Positions 1 through 10,575 of a stretch of 64,000 nucleotides of DNA are shown in pieces (position 1 is the stretch's first letter; each line of letters starts with the position of its first letter). The stretch is taken from NCBI RefSeq assembly GCF_003171515.1, contig NC_089395.1, forward strand, positions 1,860,001 to 1,924,000. Direction: 5' to 3'. Origin of the DNA: Pyrenophora tritici-repentis. Lineage: Eukaryota; Ascomycota; Dothideomycetes; Pleosporales; Pleosporaceae. Both the position numbers and the translations under genes were made by a program. The notes under the pieces were generated by a model. That model did not search any database. It had not been told where the DNA came from and saw nothing but the letters and a program-made list of their open reading frames with translations.

Positions 1-233
1 TCACACCTGCGCGTCTGCAAGTTTTCCAAACAGCGCTTGGCCAGCTCATCGATGGCCCGCTCTTTGCAAACGACGCTGCGGACGTGGAGCCCTTGGTTGC
101 TGCGGTGAATGCGCGATTAGGAAGCGGTACTGGAAGAGAGGCGTTTGACAATGAGGAAGCGGAGAAGGCGCTTGAGGCGCTGAGTGAGAGGAATAAGATA
201 ATGTTTTCTGGGGGTATTGTGTACAAGATTTAG
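1..233 (+). CDS. mcm3: MCM3 replicative helicase subunit, C-terminal end (5' truncated by window)
   Basis: The reading frame is open from base 3 to a TAG at 231-233 and encodes the last 76 residues of a protein that starts left of the window. The end reads like the C-terminal winged-helix region of MCM3: a helix with RLQVFQTALG, then ALSERNKIMFSGGIVYKI, matching the '...M..DN.VM.S...I..I' ending I recall for MCM3. MCM3 is one of six subunits of the Mcm2-7 hexamer that unwinds DNA at replication forks in the nucleus. The AAA+ core is not in the window, so the assignment rests only on this tail. Another MCM paralogue is the main alternative, but the others end differently. Confidence 0.7.
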   Translation, partial: TPARLQVFQTALGQLIDGPLFANDAADVEPLVAAVNARLGSGTGREAFDNEEAEKALEALSERNKIMFSGGIVYKI

Positions 234-755
234 ACGCAAAGTAGCTGGTGCAAGTGTGAAAGGGACGGTTAGGTTTAGAGGGGAGTTGAGGTGAATGAAT
301 GATGATGTGGTGATTATGAATTAAGTCAGCGATATGCTGGTGTCTTTGTTTGAGCCCAGTTATACATATGGCCTCTGAGGTTTTCATGCCTTTTGAATGC
401 TATGTGCTAGGTATTATTTTTGACGGCTCGCAATTGCTACCCCGGGAAGTTTTTTTTAACTCCTCTTGGGCAAGTATTTGTATTCACATCCCACTCCATC
501 GCATCCTATCCCATCCTGACCTGCACCTTACAACCCACCCATACAACCCTCCCAAGCAAAACCCTCCCTCATCAACATCTAACCCCACCTTCTCAACCAC
601 CTCACCAGATCACTCTTCTCCTCTCCGTTGTTCCCTTGAACTACTACCTTTGCTGCGATTTAAACCCCAGTCAGGTCTAAACCTATCATTGAAATCCTGT
701 GCAAACAGTTCAACCACTTTAGACCACTTGAGATAAACTTCCTTTCTTCGAGCAT
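234..755. other. Intergenic, 3' flanks of converging genes
   Basis: This stretch lies between the MCM3 stop and the end of the minus-strand gene at 756. A minus-strand frame at 610-831 has coding-like composition (EEVDARRKEVYLKWSKVVELF) and overlaps the last codons of that gene in another frame. It could be a spliced or frame-shifted extension of that gene, but no donor/acceptor pair could be fixed. Otherwise it is C/T-rich plus-strand sequence with nothing recognised. Confidence 0.4.
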
Positions 756-1548
756 CTACTTCTTCACTGCTTCTTCTTTTCCCGGAAGATCGATGGGGTC
801 GAGTGTTAAATGTGTTGAATATGTCGTCCATGGTTCGTGGATGTCTGGCGGGGTTGGCTGTTCGTTTTCTCCGACAGTTGAGGTTTTTTGGCTGGTTGGT
901 TTAGGGTTTTTTTGGTGGTTCCAGGGAGGAGGATGACGCGGAGTATGAGGAACGTCATTGAGAAAGGGAGAGTTTGGTCTGGAGCTTGTGGAGCTTCCTG
1001 GTGTGGGTGGTAAATCCCTATCGAAAAAAGAGTGGTATGGTCTGACATCCATGGGATTCTGATTTTTTGCGTCATCTAGAGCACGTTGTGGATGTGCTAT
1101 CTTCCATTTAAGATTACTGATCTCTCGCTTGCACTCTATGAGGCGCCCAGTGGTATGATCGAGACGACGAAGCCATTGGACGAGTGCAAGGAGTTCGGAA
1201 CCTTTTTCGCGTGCCAATCTCGTCGTCTCAGTCGCTTTTGCTATCGCAGCTTCCATGATTGCTTTCTCCTCACTCGTAAATTGGTCGTTGGGATAATCCT
1301 GGAGGTTCTGCAGTATCATCTTTCTATATATCAGATAACGCGTAAAGGCGACGACTATCCTACAGTCTTTGGACAATAGGCATAATGTAGGCATAATGTT
1401 TGATGCAGTGTAGCAAGGAGCTTGTTGGCGGTTAGTGCGTTGTGTAGCCGAACTATCGTCGAATCGATCTGGTCTACCTCATACGCTGGTGCGTGTTGTT
1501 CGTTTGCGTGGAAAATTTGTTCGTCTGTGAAGAAATATTGTTTATTTG

Positions 1549-1783
1549 TGTTAAGAATATGTTAGGTTCAGTCCAGGTCGGCGAGGTGAGGTTCGTGGAG
1601 TAAGCCCGAGCAGAAGGACCGACGCGGAATGATGATCTGTCATGTACGTCCTAAGATCATCATAACAACAAGTAGATAGAACAATAGCTCTTAGTGAAGT
1701 TCAATCCAATACAGGGTTACCTTTCGTACCTCTACTCGGTCGCCTATGGTAGTCATACCACCAGAGGAGACCTTGTTCTAACA
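1549..1783 (+). repeat. 5' LTR of copia-1
   Basis: This is the 235-bp long terminal repeat with TGTTAAG...TCTAACA ends. It matches 5538-5772 without any difference I could find by eye. It would hold the element's promoter and polyadenylation signal. Confidence 0.95.
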
Positions 1784-1800
1784 GGTTATGAGCCCGGTTG
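1784..1800 (+). other. Primer-binding site, half-tRNA(iMet) type
   Basis: GGTTATGAGCCCGG follows the LTR directly. It is complementary to the anticodon stem-loop of initiator tRNA-Met (GGGCTCATAACC), not to a tRNA 3' end. Drosophila copia and yeast Ty5 are known to prime from such an internally cleaved tRNA. The same motif lies next to the LTR in copia-2 (23449-23463, minus) and in a remnant at 38380-38393 (minus). Confidence 0.8.
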
Positions 1801-1830
1801 CCTAACCCAACGTTATTGTTTTCAAACACC

Positions 1831-1917
1831 TACCCGAGTCACGAAGGACTCAGATTCAAGAAGGAATCAAAACATCCACCCAAGTCACGAAGGACTTAGA
1901 TTCAAGAAGGAATCAGA
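1831..1917 (+). repeat. Two-unit tandem repeat in the copia-1 leader
   Basis: Two units of about 43 bp, each containing GTCACGAAGGACT and ATTCAAGAAGGAATCA, lie between the PBS and pol. They may mark the joint where gag was lost. Confidence 0.6.
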
Positions 1918-1931
1918 AAAGAAAAGAAGTC

Positions 1932-4900
1932 GTGTACAACGCGGTTAACACGCAATCACACTTAAAGACCTCAGACTCTGAACCCGAGGAAATTGAGACA
2001 TGCCGTCTCTCAAAAGACATTGTCGGTAAGGCCTCTCCATCTACTTGGGCTGCCGACACTGGCGCCTCCTCCCACATGTCTGACCAACCCTCATTGTTTA
2101 GACGAATGATCAAGATCAAGCGAAGACTAGTTCGGGTTGGAGGGGGAGAATTATATGCAGACTGGAAAGGAGAAGCTCAAGTGGTGTGTAAAGACGGATC
2201 GTCGACATGGTTGTCAGAAGTACTGCTTGTACCTAACCTTGGAGTCAATTTGTTATCAGGGAGAAGAATTTGCGCAGCAGGCCTAAAGGGTCGTTTCAAT
2301 TCACACGTACTATGCTTCAAACTAGGAAAGGAGATCATTATTAAAGCAACTATGGACGACGGCCTCTACGTAGTGTCACACATTGCCGATGGATACCACG
2401 AGACAGCATTCCTAGGCACGGAACCCCATACACCAGTTAAGAGCGAGCTTAAGGTTAATGAAAAGGAGAGATACCTGCTGTATCACAGACGTTTCGCACA
2501 CCTAGGACCTACAAAGATTGCCAAACTCCACGAAGTTACAACTCTCCAGAAGAAGATTCAAGTTCCAGAGAAGATTGAAATCTGCGAAGTGTGTTCCCTG
2601 ACAAAGATGAAGAACAGCATCCCTAAGCAGCTAAGAGAGCACAAGGCCACGAAGCTAGCCTTAGTACAGTTTGACATTGCTGGACCCTTTCCAACATCTC
2701 TACGAGGAAACAGGTGGTTCCTCCAAATTATTGATAGCTACACGCGGAAAAACTGGGTTATCCCGCTGAAGAAAAAGGGAGACGCACAACGGGAACTCCG
2801 AATCTGGAAGACCTTTGTAGAACATCAAACTGGCGAGAAAGTCAAAGCTGCTGGAACCGACAATGCACCAGAACTTCTACAGCAAGCTGAGGAATGGAGA
2901 GTTACACAAGGCGTGGAAATTCAGCCTACAACAATTGCTTCCTCACACCAGAATGGACCAGCCGAGCGAAACATCCAAACTGCTGAAGCTGATATGAGAG
3001 CAATGTTGAAAGACGCTGGTTTACCAATTGAGTTTTGGGATGAAGCTGTCGAAGCAGACGCATACCTACGCAACCGTACAAACACAGGACCTATGATCAA
3101 TGGAAAGCAAGTCAGTCCTGAAGAGGCATTCACAGGAACGAAACCATCCATTGACCACATCCGTGTATGGGGGAGCAAATGCTATTCGTACATCAACCCT
3201 AAAACGATTCCAGCAGACCAACGACATGACAAGCTCGTGGACCGTGGCAGAATTGGAGTATTTATGGGATATTCTGAGACAACAAATAAGCAGTTCAAGT
3301 TCTATTCGCCAGAGCTTGGATACACCTCAAGGACAAGCCGATTGTCAGTGGACGAATACACCCCTGGAGGGAAAGTTGAACTACGACTGCGAAACATACC
3401 AGCTGGACCACAAGGAACGCAGAATACGATGCCAGACCGAAAACCAAGAGGAAGACCTAGGAAGGATCTAGAATTATCTCCTGCCGAACGAATGGAACCA
3501 ACTCCTACCGAACGAATGGAACCATCTCCTGCAGAACCAATGGAACCATCTCCTACCGAACCAATGGAACCATCTCCTGCAGAACCAATAGAACCAGTTT
3601 CCGAGAACCTAATGGAACCATCTTCGGCAGAGCTAACTCATGAACCAGTGAAGCGTCACAGAGGAAGACCAAGGAGGCTAACTACTATTCCTCCTACTGC
3701 ACCATCTGATGAGCGGGTTCCTAATCTTGTGAACGAAGAGGGGCCCGAAGAACCGTGTACCCAGTCTGTACGAGAAAAGGAGATTCCACGATACTTCACT
3801 AGACAAGCCAAACGGAAGAGGTCTAACGAAGAGATTGTTGAGGACGAGAGATTTAGCAAGATCGTTAAAGCTATGCTAGCCCAAGTTGGCCTTACAGAAG
3901 AGCAAACACGACTATCTGAGAAGGCTTTCGCAGCAACCGAGATCGCAGGAATCCAGATCCCCCAGACACACGAGCAAGCTATCAACGACCCAAAGTATGG
4001 AAAGCAATGGAAAGCAGCAATACTTGAAGAGATAATCGCGTTAATAGAGAATCGAACCTGGGAGGAAGTTCCAAAGCCAAAAGACGCGAACATGGTTGAT
4101 TCAAAGTGGGTTTTTACAGTCAAAACGAATCTCGACGGGACTGTTGAGAGGTTTAAGGCACGCCTTGTGGCAAGAGGTTTTACGCAAGCACACGGAACAG
4201 ACTACAACGAGACTTTTGCCCCGACAGTCCGCATGGACACCTTACGTCTGTTTATGGCCACTGTCGCAGCGGAAAACCTGGAATGTTTCCACTTTGACAT
4301 TAAGAATGCATTCACAGAGTCGCACTTGAAGGAAGAGATCTTTCTTAAGCAACCCCAAGGAGTAGAAGTCAAAAAAGGATACGTCCTTAGAGTTCTCCGC
4401 AGCTTATACGGACTCAAACAGGCTGCTCGCGACTGGAACTTGTTGATAAAGAAAGAACTTCTGGCATGGGGATTCGTACAAAGCCTCGCAGACCCGTGCA
4501 TGTTTATCCACAAAGAAAAACAACTCCGTATCCTCGTCTACGTTGATGACATTGCTGCTGCTGCAAAAGATCGAGCTCAAATTGATTGGTTCTACGAGAA
4601 GCTTTCTGGAAGATTCAACACCAAGAACCTGGGGAGATTCATAAGATCCTTGGAGTACGAGTTACGCGAGACAGAAAGCGCCGCACAATCTACCTCGATC
4701 AAGAACAGTACCTACACGCAGTACTTGACAAGTTTGGAATGTCTAGCAAACAACACAGAGACAAGAAGATTCCATCTGCAGATTACACTTCATTTAGGCC
4801 AGCCACTGACAACGACACCCGAATCGACATCACTGAATACCAGCAAGTGATAGGGAGCCTTATGTTTGCTATGGTTCTTACACGTCCAGACATTGCATTC

Positions 4901-5530
4901 ACCCTCGGAAAGCTAAGCCAATACATGAGCGATCCAGCAGAACACCATGGCCATGCGTTGAAGAACCTGCTACGATATCTAAGGTCGACAGTGACATTGA
5001 AGCTACGCTACGGACCAGGGGGAGTACACTCGCAATTTGTCATCTACTCTGATGCTGACTGGGCAAGCGACATGGTAGACCGAAAGAGCGTTTCAGGGAG
5101 CACTGCAATGTTCTACGGAGGTCCAATATCATGGTCTAGCAAGAAGCAACGGTCTGTTGCAACGTCAAGCTGCGAATCTGAATACATCGCACTATCAACA
5201 TGCTGCAAGCAAGGCCAGTGGATTGCTCAAATGTTTAGAGATCTTGGGTTCCCAAAGTACATTGGAAAAGACACCAACAAGGTCCAGATGCTAGGAGACA
5301 ACCAGGGTGCCATTGCACTTACAAAGAACCCTCACCTTCACGAAAGATCAAAGCACATCGACGTCTGTTATCATTTTATCCGAGACCTAGCAGAACAAGG
5401 CAAACTCGATGTGGCCTACGTTCCAACTGCAGACATGGTGGCTGATGGAATGACAAAGCCATTGCAGCGAGTCGCATTCGAGAGATTCAAGAACCAATTA
5501 GGAGTTGTCCTTGGACCGGACCTGCCCTGA
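1932..5530 (+). pseudogene. copia-1 pol polyprotein with a frameshift in reverse transcriptase
   Basis: Frame one (1932-4850) shows the aspartic protease motif DTGASSH near residue 43. It is followed by an HHCC zinc-binding pre-integrase segment (HRRFAHL...CEVC), the integrase core with catalytic Asp/Asp/Glu (FDIAGPF, GTDNAPE, HQNGPAERN), an acidic/Pro linker of imperfect PSPAEPMEP-type repeats, and reverse transcriptase with the YVDD active site. At about 4630-4634 (CTGGGGAG) coding jumps to the -1 frame. That frame runs to the TGA at 5528 and carries the rest of RT and RNase H (YSDADWAS, SSCESEYIALS). The break lies inside RT, so loss of one base in a G run is likelier than programmed frameshifting. 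No ATG precedes the protease. The element cannot make a full pol protein itself. Confidence 0.85.
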
Positions 5531-5537
5531 GGGGGAG

Positions 5538-5772
5538 TGTTAAGAATATGTTAGGTTCAGTCCAGGTCGGCGAGGTGAGGTTCGTGGAGTAAGCCCGAGC
5601 AGAAGGACCGACGCGGAATGATGATCTGTCATGTACGTCCTAAGATCATCATAACAACAAGTAGATAGAACAATAGCTCTTAGTGAAGTTCAATCCAATA
5701 CAGGGTTACCTTTCGTACCTCTACTCGGTCGCCTATGGTAGTCATACCACCAGAGGAGACCTTGTTCTAACA
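5538..5772 (+). repeat. 3' LTR of copia-1
   Basis: This is the second 235-bp LTR, identical to the first. It starts right after the purine tract and is followed by the ATTTG duplication. Confidence 0.95.
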
Positions 5773-6277
5773 ATTTGAGATATTTTCTTCCCCTATGAAG
5801 GGATGTTGCTTCAGTGCGTAGAAATCAATGGCCTTGTCTATCGTCCATCCACCCTCGCCTATCCTGTCCATTAAGCCTGTAACGACCGTGCGATCCTCGT
5901 TAAACACAGGAGGATAACGATGCTCCGTTTTCTTGAAGTTTTTTATGCGTCTCACGAGGGGCACAAGGTCATGAACATTGGATGGTATGGGACCAAGCGG
6001 ATAATAGAGTTCCGGGGTGAAAGCCTTGTCGTAGTAGTAACTGAGGCCGTTATTCAGAACTCATCAGCGCTTCTTTGCTAGAACCATACCCTGAATTCGT
6101 ACGTTGATTTGAATCGCTGCCAGTTCTCCATGGTGCATGACTCGCGCTATACCGGGTGCGGGCGCGTGGTTGAGTAATGTGCTGCGGCGATAGTGAAGGG
6201 CCGAGTCGCGCGCCGTTGCTACATGAGGCAAGGGTGGCGTGGCGTGGAGTGAGGAACCGTAAAGACACGTGGTTCAT

Positions 6278-7077
6278 TGTGAGTTAAGGTGAGGCATGCG
6301 TTCGACCACGGTGTCTGAGTGTAAGATTAGAGTATGTGTTGTATGACGACGGTGTGGGAAGATGTTGACATGGTTTGTTTGTACCCCGCTTGCTCATGAT
6401 GCTACAAGGGCTCGCGATATCGTCCGCGGAGTGTTCAGCATCAACATGCACTAATATGTGACGAATACTTCCAGTTCTTGTGACTTTCCGATCACTTTTC
6501 CAATCACAGCCCTTTCTCGAGAAATGGAAACCGAGAATCGCAGCGTTATGGAAGTATGCCATTGAAGCCTAGACGCAAAACAATCTATTTAAGTCTTCCC
6601 CGTCAATGATAAACTTTTATCTATGCCCAGATAGACCTCAAAAACAGCCGCTATTCTTCATGAGGCGGAGAGGGCGCCTGATCTTCGCATTGTGGGGGCC
6701 GAGTGCCTCACCAAGGTACTATTTGCTTCCATCTCACAGGCAAATGACAGGAGCAAAATCTTGACGACAACGAATACATATTCTCCGAGGGTATGATTTC
6801 TTCATCTACCTTCTCATTGCTGTCTTTTCTCATAGTAGATCACCAAGTGGAACAATCCATTGTCAAGGAGAAAAGCTTGGTAGGCGCGGGCGGGCCCTGG
6901 AGCGTAAATGCACCAGCCAGCGCTTAAAGATTGCAATCCTACGGAGAATCTCTCATATATACCCCATGGAAGCCACTTTTGTCTGCATATTACCCCAAGT
7001 TTTGACTTCGCCCCATTCGATATCGTGGTAGCGCATGCTAGACGTCAGTTCTAGCACATCTCTCCACCATACCCACC
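6278..7077. other. Intergenic, shared upstream region of divergent genes
   Basis: About 800 bp lie between the divergent starts at 6277 and 7078. A short minus-strand frame at 6284-6562 has no recognisable content. CATATATACCCC near 6953 could be a TATA-like element about 120 bp upstream of the 7078 start. Nothing else was recognised. Confidence 0.4.
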
Positions 7078-7914
7078 ATGCGCCGCACCAGATCGTCCAT
7101 CCTTCTCTTCATATACAAAACCTCGCTTGTACTTGGTCAAATCGATAACCGCGTCTGCTACGATACATCCAACAACATCGCCAAAGGCCACCGCCCCTGC
7201 ATTTCCCCAACCACGCAAGAGATCTCGCACTGCTGCTCCACAACCGATACATGCATTGGCGACACGCTATGCCTCAGCCAATTCGCGACCCTCTACGTTG
7301 GCAGCTGCACCATCAAAGACTGGAAGTACGGCGCCAATGGGAAGGGTATCTGTCCGAAATATTGCAATGGCGAGGGCTACGACATAGCAGTGTGTAAACT
7401 GTACGACGGATGGGAATTTTGCTGCGGCGTGTTGGATGGTGGCGCCGAGAATTGCTGTAGAAACACTAGATTTCTGATTGCGGGGAATGTGACGAGCGAT
7501 TATATCATTCAGAGGCCGTGGGAGCTCAATCAGACAACGCCTGCTGATACATCGCCTTCTTCCTCGCTTTGCCCTGCTGTTCCTGAGAGCAACAATAAGA
7601 AGATCAACTATAAGACAGATATGTCGAAAATCGGCATCGCCGCTGGACTTGGTGTACCTCTGCTTATCGCGCTTGGCTTATTGTTCTGGGAGAATAGGAA
7701 GAGGCGGATTGCGGAAGCGAGATTGGTCGTGCCACCTCAAAGTCCAGTGGGTGGAGGACTTTTGCAGTACGGAACGCCTACCGAGGCTAAGCCTGGTGTA
7801 CAATTCCCAGCTGTGCAGAGCTATGAAGTGGATGGGCTGAATCATCGGAGAAATGAGCTGTCTTCTGAACGGCCAATGTATGAGTTGGGACATGAGGGAA
7901 GAGCTCAGACATGA
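7078..7914 (+). CDS. Cysteine-rich single-pass membrane protein, unknown function
   Basis: This is one uninterrupted frame of 278 codons starting at ACCATGC. The N-terminus is a short basic stretch and a hydrophobic run (SILLFIYKTSLVLG), a probable signal peptide. Residues 27-160 hold an ectodomain with many cysteines, including three CC pairs, and two N-glycosylation sequons. A Ser/Thr/Pro stalk follows. One transmembrane helix lies at about residues 185-204 (IGIAAGLGVPLLIALGLLFW), followed by a basic stop-transfer (RKRR) and a cytoplasmic tail of about 70 residues. The expected topology is an outward Cys-rich head at the plasma membrane. The design matches 28222-29220 but the sequences are not obviously alike. 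It is probably a fungal surface sensor or wall-associated protein; no specific function can be given. Confidence 0.75.
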   Translation: MRRTRSSILLFIYKTSLVLGQIDNRVCYDTSNNIAKGHRPCISPTTQEISHCCSTTDTCIGDTLCLSQFATLYVGSCTIKDWKYGANGKGICPKYCNGEGYDIAVCKLYDGWEFCCGVLDGGAENCCRNTRFLIAGNVTSDYIIQRPWELNQTTPADTSPSSSLCPAVPESNNKKINYKTDMSKIGIAAGLGVPLLIALGLLFWENRKRRIAEARLVVPPQSPVGGGLLQYGTPTEAKPGVQFPAVQSYEVDGLNHRRNELSSERPMYELGHEGRAQT

Positions 7915-8040
7915 TACTCAGGTGTAAGAGAAGTGTATGGGGTGGAGATTGAGAGATGAGTCTAAAAGAAAACCAAGAAGTGTTTAGAGTGATCGCAAGA
8001 TATCAACGCATTAACCACCTCCTCGCTCGGAACTATTTAT

Positions 8041-8603
8041 CTACACGGCCGAATCTTGCTTAGCGAACTGCCTAGCAAGCGCCTCAATGCTATCCACGAT
8101 CCTCTTGAACTCGTCCTTCTGTTCACCTGCAAGCTCCCCTCCCTCCATCGCAGCATCATCATCCTGGTTACTCCACTGAATCTCAAATGTGTTCAAGTCG
8201 ACCTTTGTGTCCAGGCCATATACATCCTTGCTGGGGTGTGATGGGAATCCACGAAGGGCGGAGATTAGGCTCATGAGTTCGCGGACGTCGTCTCTGTAAG
8301 AGGGGGAGATATGTTAGTGGCTGTACTGGACCAGTGGGAGAGGATGGAAGGGCAAAGCTTACTGAGGTACATCGCCCTTCTTCTCTGAGGACTTGGCGCT
8401 GCCGTTGTAGTTGGACATGCGGATGCTAGCTGAGCGGTTGGGCTCGCCGATGACTTCGATCATGTGTGTTGGTGCGCCTAAACGTGCTTTTTTAGCACGG
8501 GTGTCCTTTTTCCCATCATTACGGAATACAACATACCAGAGAAGGGCTTGCTGAGGAGGATTTGGAACTCGCCAGATGGTGGGGGTGCTACGGCGCGAGG
8601 CAT
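8041..8603 (-). CDS. Small 3-exon protein, unknown (144 aa)
   Basis: Exons are 8603-8537, 8477-8363 and 8293-8041. Introns are 8478-8536 (59 nt, GTATGT...TTTAG) and 8294-8362 (69 nt, GTAAGC, branch CACTAAC, TTACAG). Phases agree and total 435 nt. The product begins MPRAVAPPPSGEF, has a region rich in beta-type residues (THMIEVIGEPNRSASIRM), and ends in an acidic, probably helical segment (KDEFKRIVDSIEALARQF). There is no signal peptide or membrane segment, so a soluble intracellular protein is expected. I do not recognise the family. Clean splice signals and consistent phase make the gene itself likely. Confidence 0.7.
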
Positions 8604-9155
8604 GTTGTGTTTGCGTGAAGTTGGTAACTTGCGTTGTAGAGAGGTATGTGTGGTTGAACAGTGAGGTTTGCAAACTCGTTGGTATGAAGCTGAAGATTGT
8701 TATGAAGTTTGTTTGCGCGGGGTAAAGTAGTCTTGTTTATGGTAGTGCGCTCGAAATTATAACTATGCCATCATAGTACAGTAAGTAGAAGTGCAAGGTA
8801 CCCACCCCCACTTGGGATTTGTTCTTGATGTCATGATGAACCACGTCTGCAGATGTGGGGTCGCGATTTAGTTTTCTTTCTTTTCTCAGATCTTCCATTA
8901 GATTTACGATAAAGAGTCACAGAGAAGTAGTTTAGCATTTACTTCACGGGTCGTTGGTGTTACGATCGTTTAGGTTGTGTGTTGTCGCGTTGGCTGAACG
9001 CGTTACCACGGGGTATGACATCATACATCTTCCTGCACTCCCAACTGCCTTCCTCCGCCTCAACCAAATGCGTATCTACCAGCTTGGAATAACCACCATG
9101 TACATTTATCTCATGTCGCCATGCGCCCTCGTATCCTACTTTTGTCCCCCCTGCT
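8604..9155. other. Intergenic
   Basis: This is the upstream side of the 8603 gene and the 3' side of the 9156 gene. The plus-strand frame at 8954-9355 is mostly antisense to that gene. Nothing else was recognised. Confidence 0.4.
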
Positions 9156-9788
9156 TCAGGCCCCTGCAACTGATGCCCTCTGCCCCCCTAGCATGTCGTA
9201 ATCTGCCCTCTGCATCTCATGCCGTATATCGCTCTGCAACTCATAACTCTTCATTCTCCCTTCCATTTCTGATATTGTTGGTGCTGCCCATATATCCATT
9301 CTGTCGCATCCGTACTTCTCCACTAGTCCTGTTGGCGATGATAGCGGACTACTAACAACCTCTGGATGGTGTTGTTGCGTGTCGTGTATTTGCGAACGCT
9401 TCTTGCGTATGAAAGCTGCAATTCCAGATACGAGGATGAGCACGGATAGGCCGATGCCGACGGAGAAACCGATGACGGTTTTGTCGCCTAGCACGGGTTT
9501 ATTCCGCGATGCTGAGGATTGTAAGACAGTGCTCAATGGTGACGTTGAGGGGATGGATGGTGTAGATGCATCCGTTTGGGTAATCATTATCGTAGTGGTG
9601 CTTCTGATCGCATTTGAACGGTATGGCGTGGTTTTTGAAAGCAGTTCAAGTGTGTGAGAGGTAGTAGAGAAGATGGTAGACGTACGGTCTGCGGAGCTTG
9701 TCTCTGAGGCCTTTGATGAATCAGTTCCAGTAGCCGAAGGTAGAAATTTGGATGCCGAAACCCTGGTTGTGGAGAGGATCGTGGCCAC
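9156..9788 (-). CDS. Ser/Thr-rich single-pass membrane protein, 5' end unresolved
   Basis: The frame is open from 9788 to the stop at 9156 (210 codons), but no ATG occurs until codon 68, and an in-frame stop lies just upstream at about 9821. Either translation starts at codon 68 or a first exon exists near 9840-9930; I could not find a phase-consistent splice. The extracellular part is dominated by Ser and Thr, as in O-mannosylated stalks. It is followed by a transmembrane helix at about residues 104-127 (TVIGFSVGIGLSVLILVSGIAAF), a basic RKKR anchor and a tail of about 80 residues. The layout resembles yeast wall-stress sensors of the Wsc/Mid2 type, but the Cys-rich WSC head is not visible. 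A surface sensor role is an inference. Confidence 0.55.
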   Translation of the reverse strand: MATILSTTRVSASKFLPSATGTDSSKASETSSADRTSTIFSTTSHTLELLSKTTPYRSNAIRSTTTIMITQTDASTPSIPSTSPLSTVLQSSASRNKPVLGDKTVIGFSVGIGLSVLILVSGIAAFIRKKRSQIHDTQQHHPEVVSSPLSSPTGLVEKYGCDRMDIWAAPTISEMEGRMKSYELQSDIRHEMQRADYDMLGGQRASVAGA

Positions 9789-10383
9789 TGCTGGGGTGTC
9801 GGCGTCGGGATTCTTTGCTTCTTAGCACTTTTCCAAAAGTCAAACAGACGCCCGTGTGCTATGCTCTTGACAAAGGAAATACAACTGAAATTGAAATGTA
9901 GTAGCGACGGAAGGAAGCTTTCTTGGCACTAGAGAGGTCAGCATATGACGGGAGAGGGTGAGCCGAGAGCACGCATTAGCTACATGCGTGAGTGGCTTTA
10001 TATATTTGTGGATGTCCATCAAGCTTTACGTTCAGCCCCAGGCCTTGCCAAAGGTCTAGGGTTGAATTACCTGTAAACGGTAGACTTGTCCTCCACTACG
10101 ACGTCGCTGTCCAAGTCGAGAGTGTCGATGAGATCTACAGCGGGCGGTTATCAGAGACCGCTAACAAGACCGGGCAGTGAATTAACAAAGAGAATTGGCC
10201 GAGTTGATACTGTTTTTGGTTTGGTTTCGTTGCGCCATGCTTGAGCTGGGACCCCTTCTAATAGTGTTTCGTCCAAGTCGAGCAATCCCTTTCGCACTAT
10301 TACCTACGCCACATAGCACTCCCGCTCGCACATTGTAGCAAATAAAGTTGCGTGTCCATTGATATGCAAATTGACTTTCTTTG
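9789..10383. other. Intergenic
   Basis: A TATA-like ATATATAAAG (minus strand, about 9998-10007) and an ATG-led minus frame (about 9840-9930) could be the promoter and first exon of the 9156 gene. Nothing else is supported. Confidence 0.35.
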
Positions 10384-10575
10384 TCATAGAAGCTCGTCCC
10401 GTATTGCCTCGGTCGTTCTATTCCCGCACTCGAAACCCACCTTCCTAGATTTAAAAACACTACGATTCTCTGGAAGATTCATAGCAAGGAGCCTATGTCT
10501 TAAAACCAAATCAGCAAGCTCTTTCGGAAGATTCCTACCCACAGCCCAATACACAATAAGCTTGTACTTGGTGTA

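Larger units (their letters stand above)
1549..5772 (+). mobile_element. Ty1/copia LTR retrotransposon (copia-1), gag-less
   Basis: This 4224-bp element is bounded by two 235-bp LTRs that look identical base for base. It is flanked by the 5-bp direct duplication ATTTG (1544-1548 and 5773-5777). LTRs begin TGTTAAG and end CTAACA. A primer-binding site follows the 5' LTR, and a purine tract GAGGGGGAG (5529-5537) precedes the 3' LTR. The domain order is protease, integrase, RT, RNase H, which defines copia. Only 148 bp separate the 5' LTR from the pol frame, so gag is missing, and pol carries one frameshift. Identical LTRs imply recent insertion, so proteins were probably supplied by another copy. 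It sits in exon 2 of the 756-6277 gene, in the opposite orientation. Confidence 0.95.
756..6277 (-). pseudogene. Unrecognised 3-exon gene split by a copia retrotransposon
   Basis: This minus-strand gene is inferred as exon 1 6277-6090, exon 2 6040-5773 continuing at 1543-1364, and exon 3 1307-756. Introns are 6041-6089 (49 nt, GTATGG, branch CTGAATAAC, CAG) and 1308-1363 (56 nt, GTAGGA...CTGCAG). Removing the copia element and one copy of its 5-bp duplication makes exon 2 continuous. All phases then agree and give 396 codons including the stop. The N-terminus is rich in Arg, Ser and Thr without acidic residues, resembling a mitochondrial presequence. The C-terminal third has helical, charged sequence followed by a Pro/Ser/Thr-rich tail. 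I do not recognise a family. In the present genome translation from the 5' part runs into the LTR and stops. The start and first intron are the weakest parts of the model. Confidence 0.6.

Noticed and set aside
4625..4640. Programmed -1 frameshifting in copia-1
   Set aside because: The shift lies in the middle of RT, not at a gag-pol border, and the G run favours a simple one-base loss.
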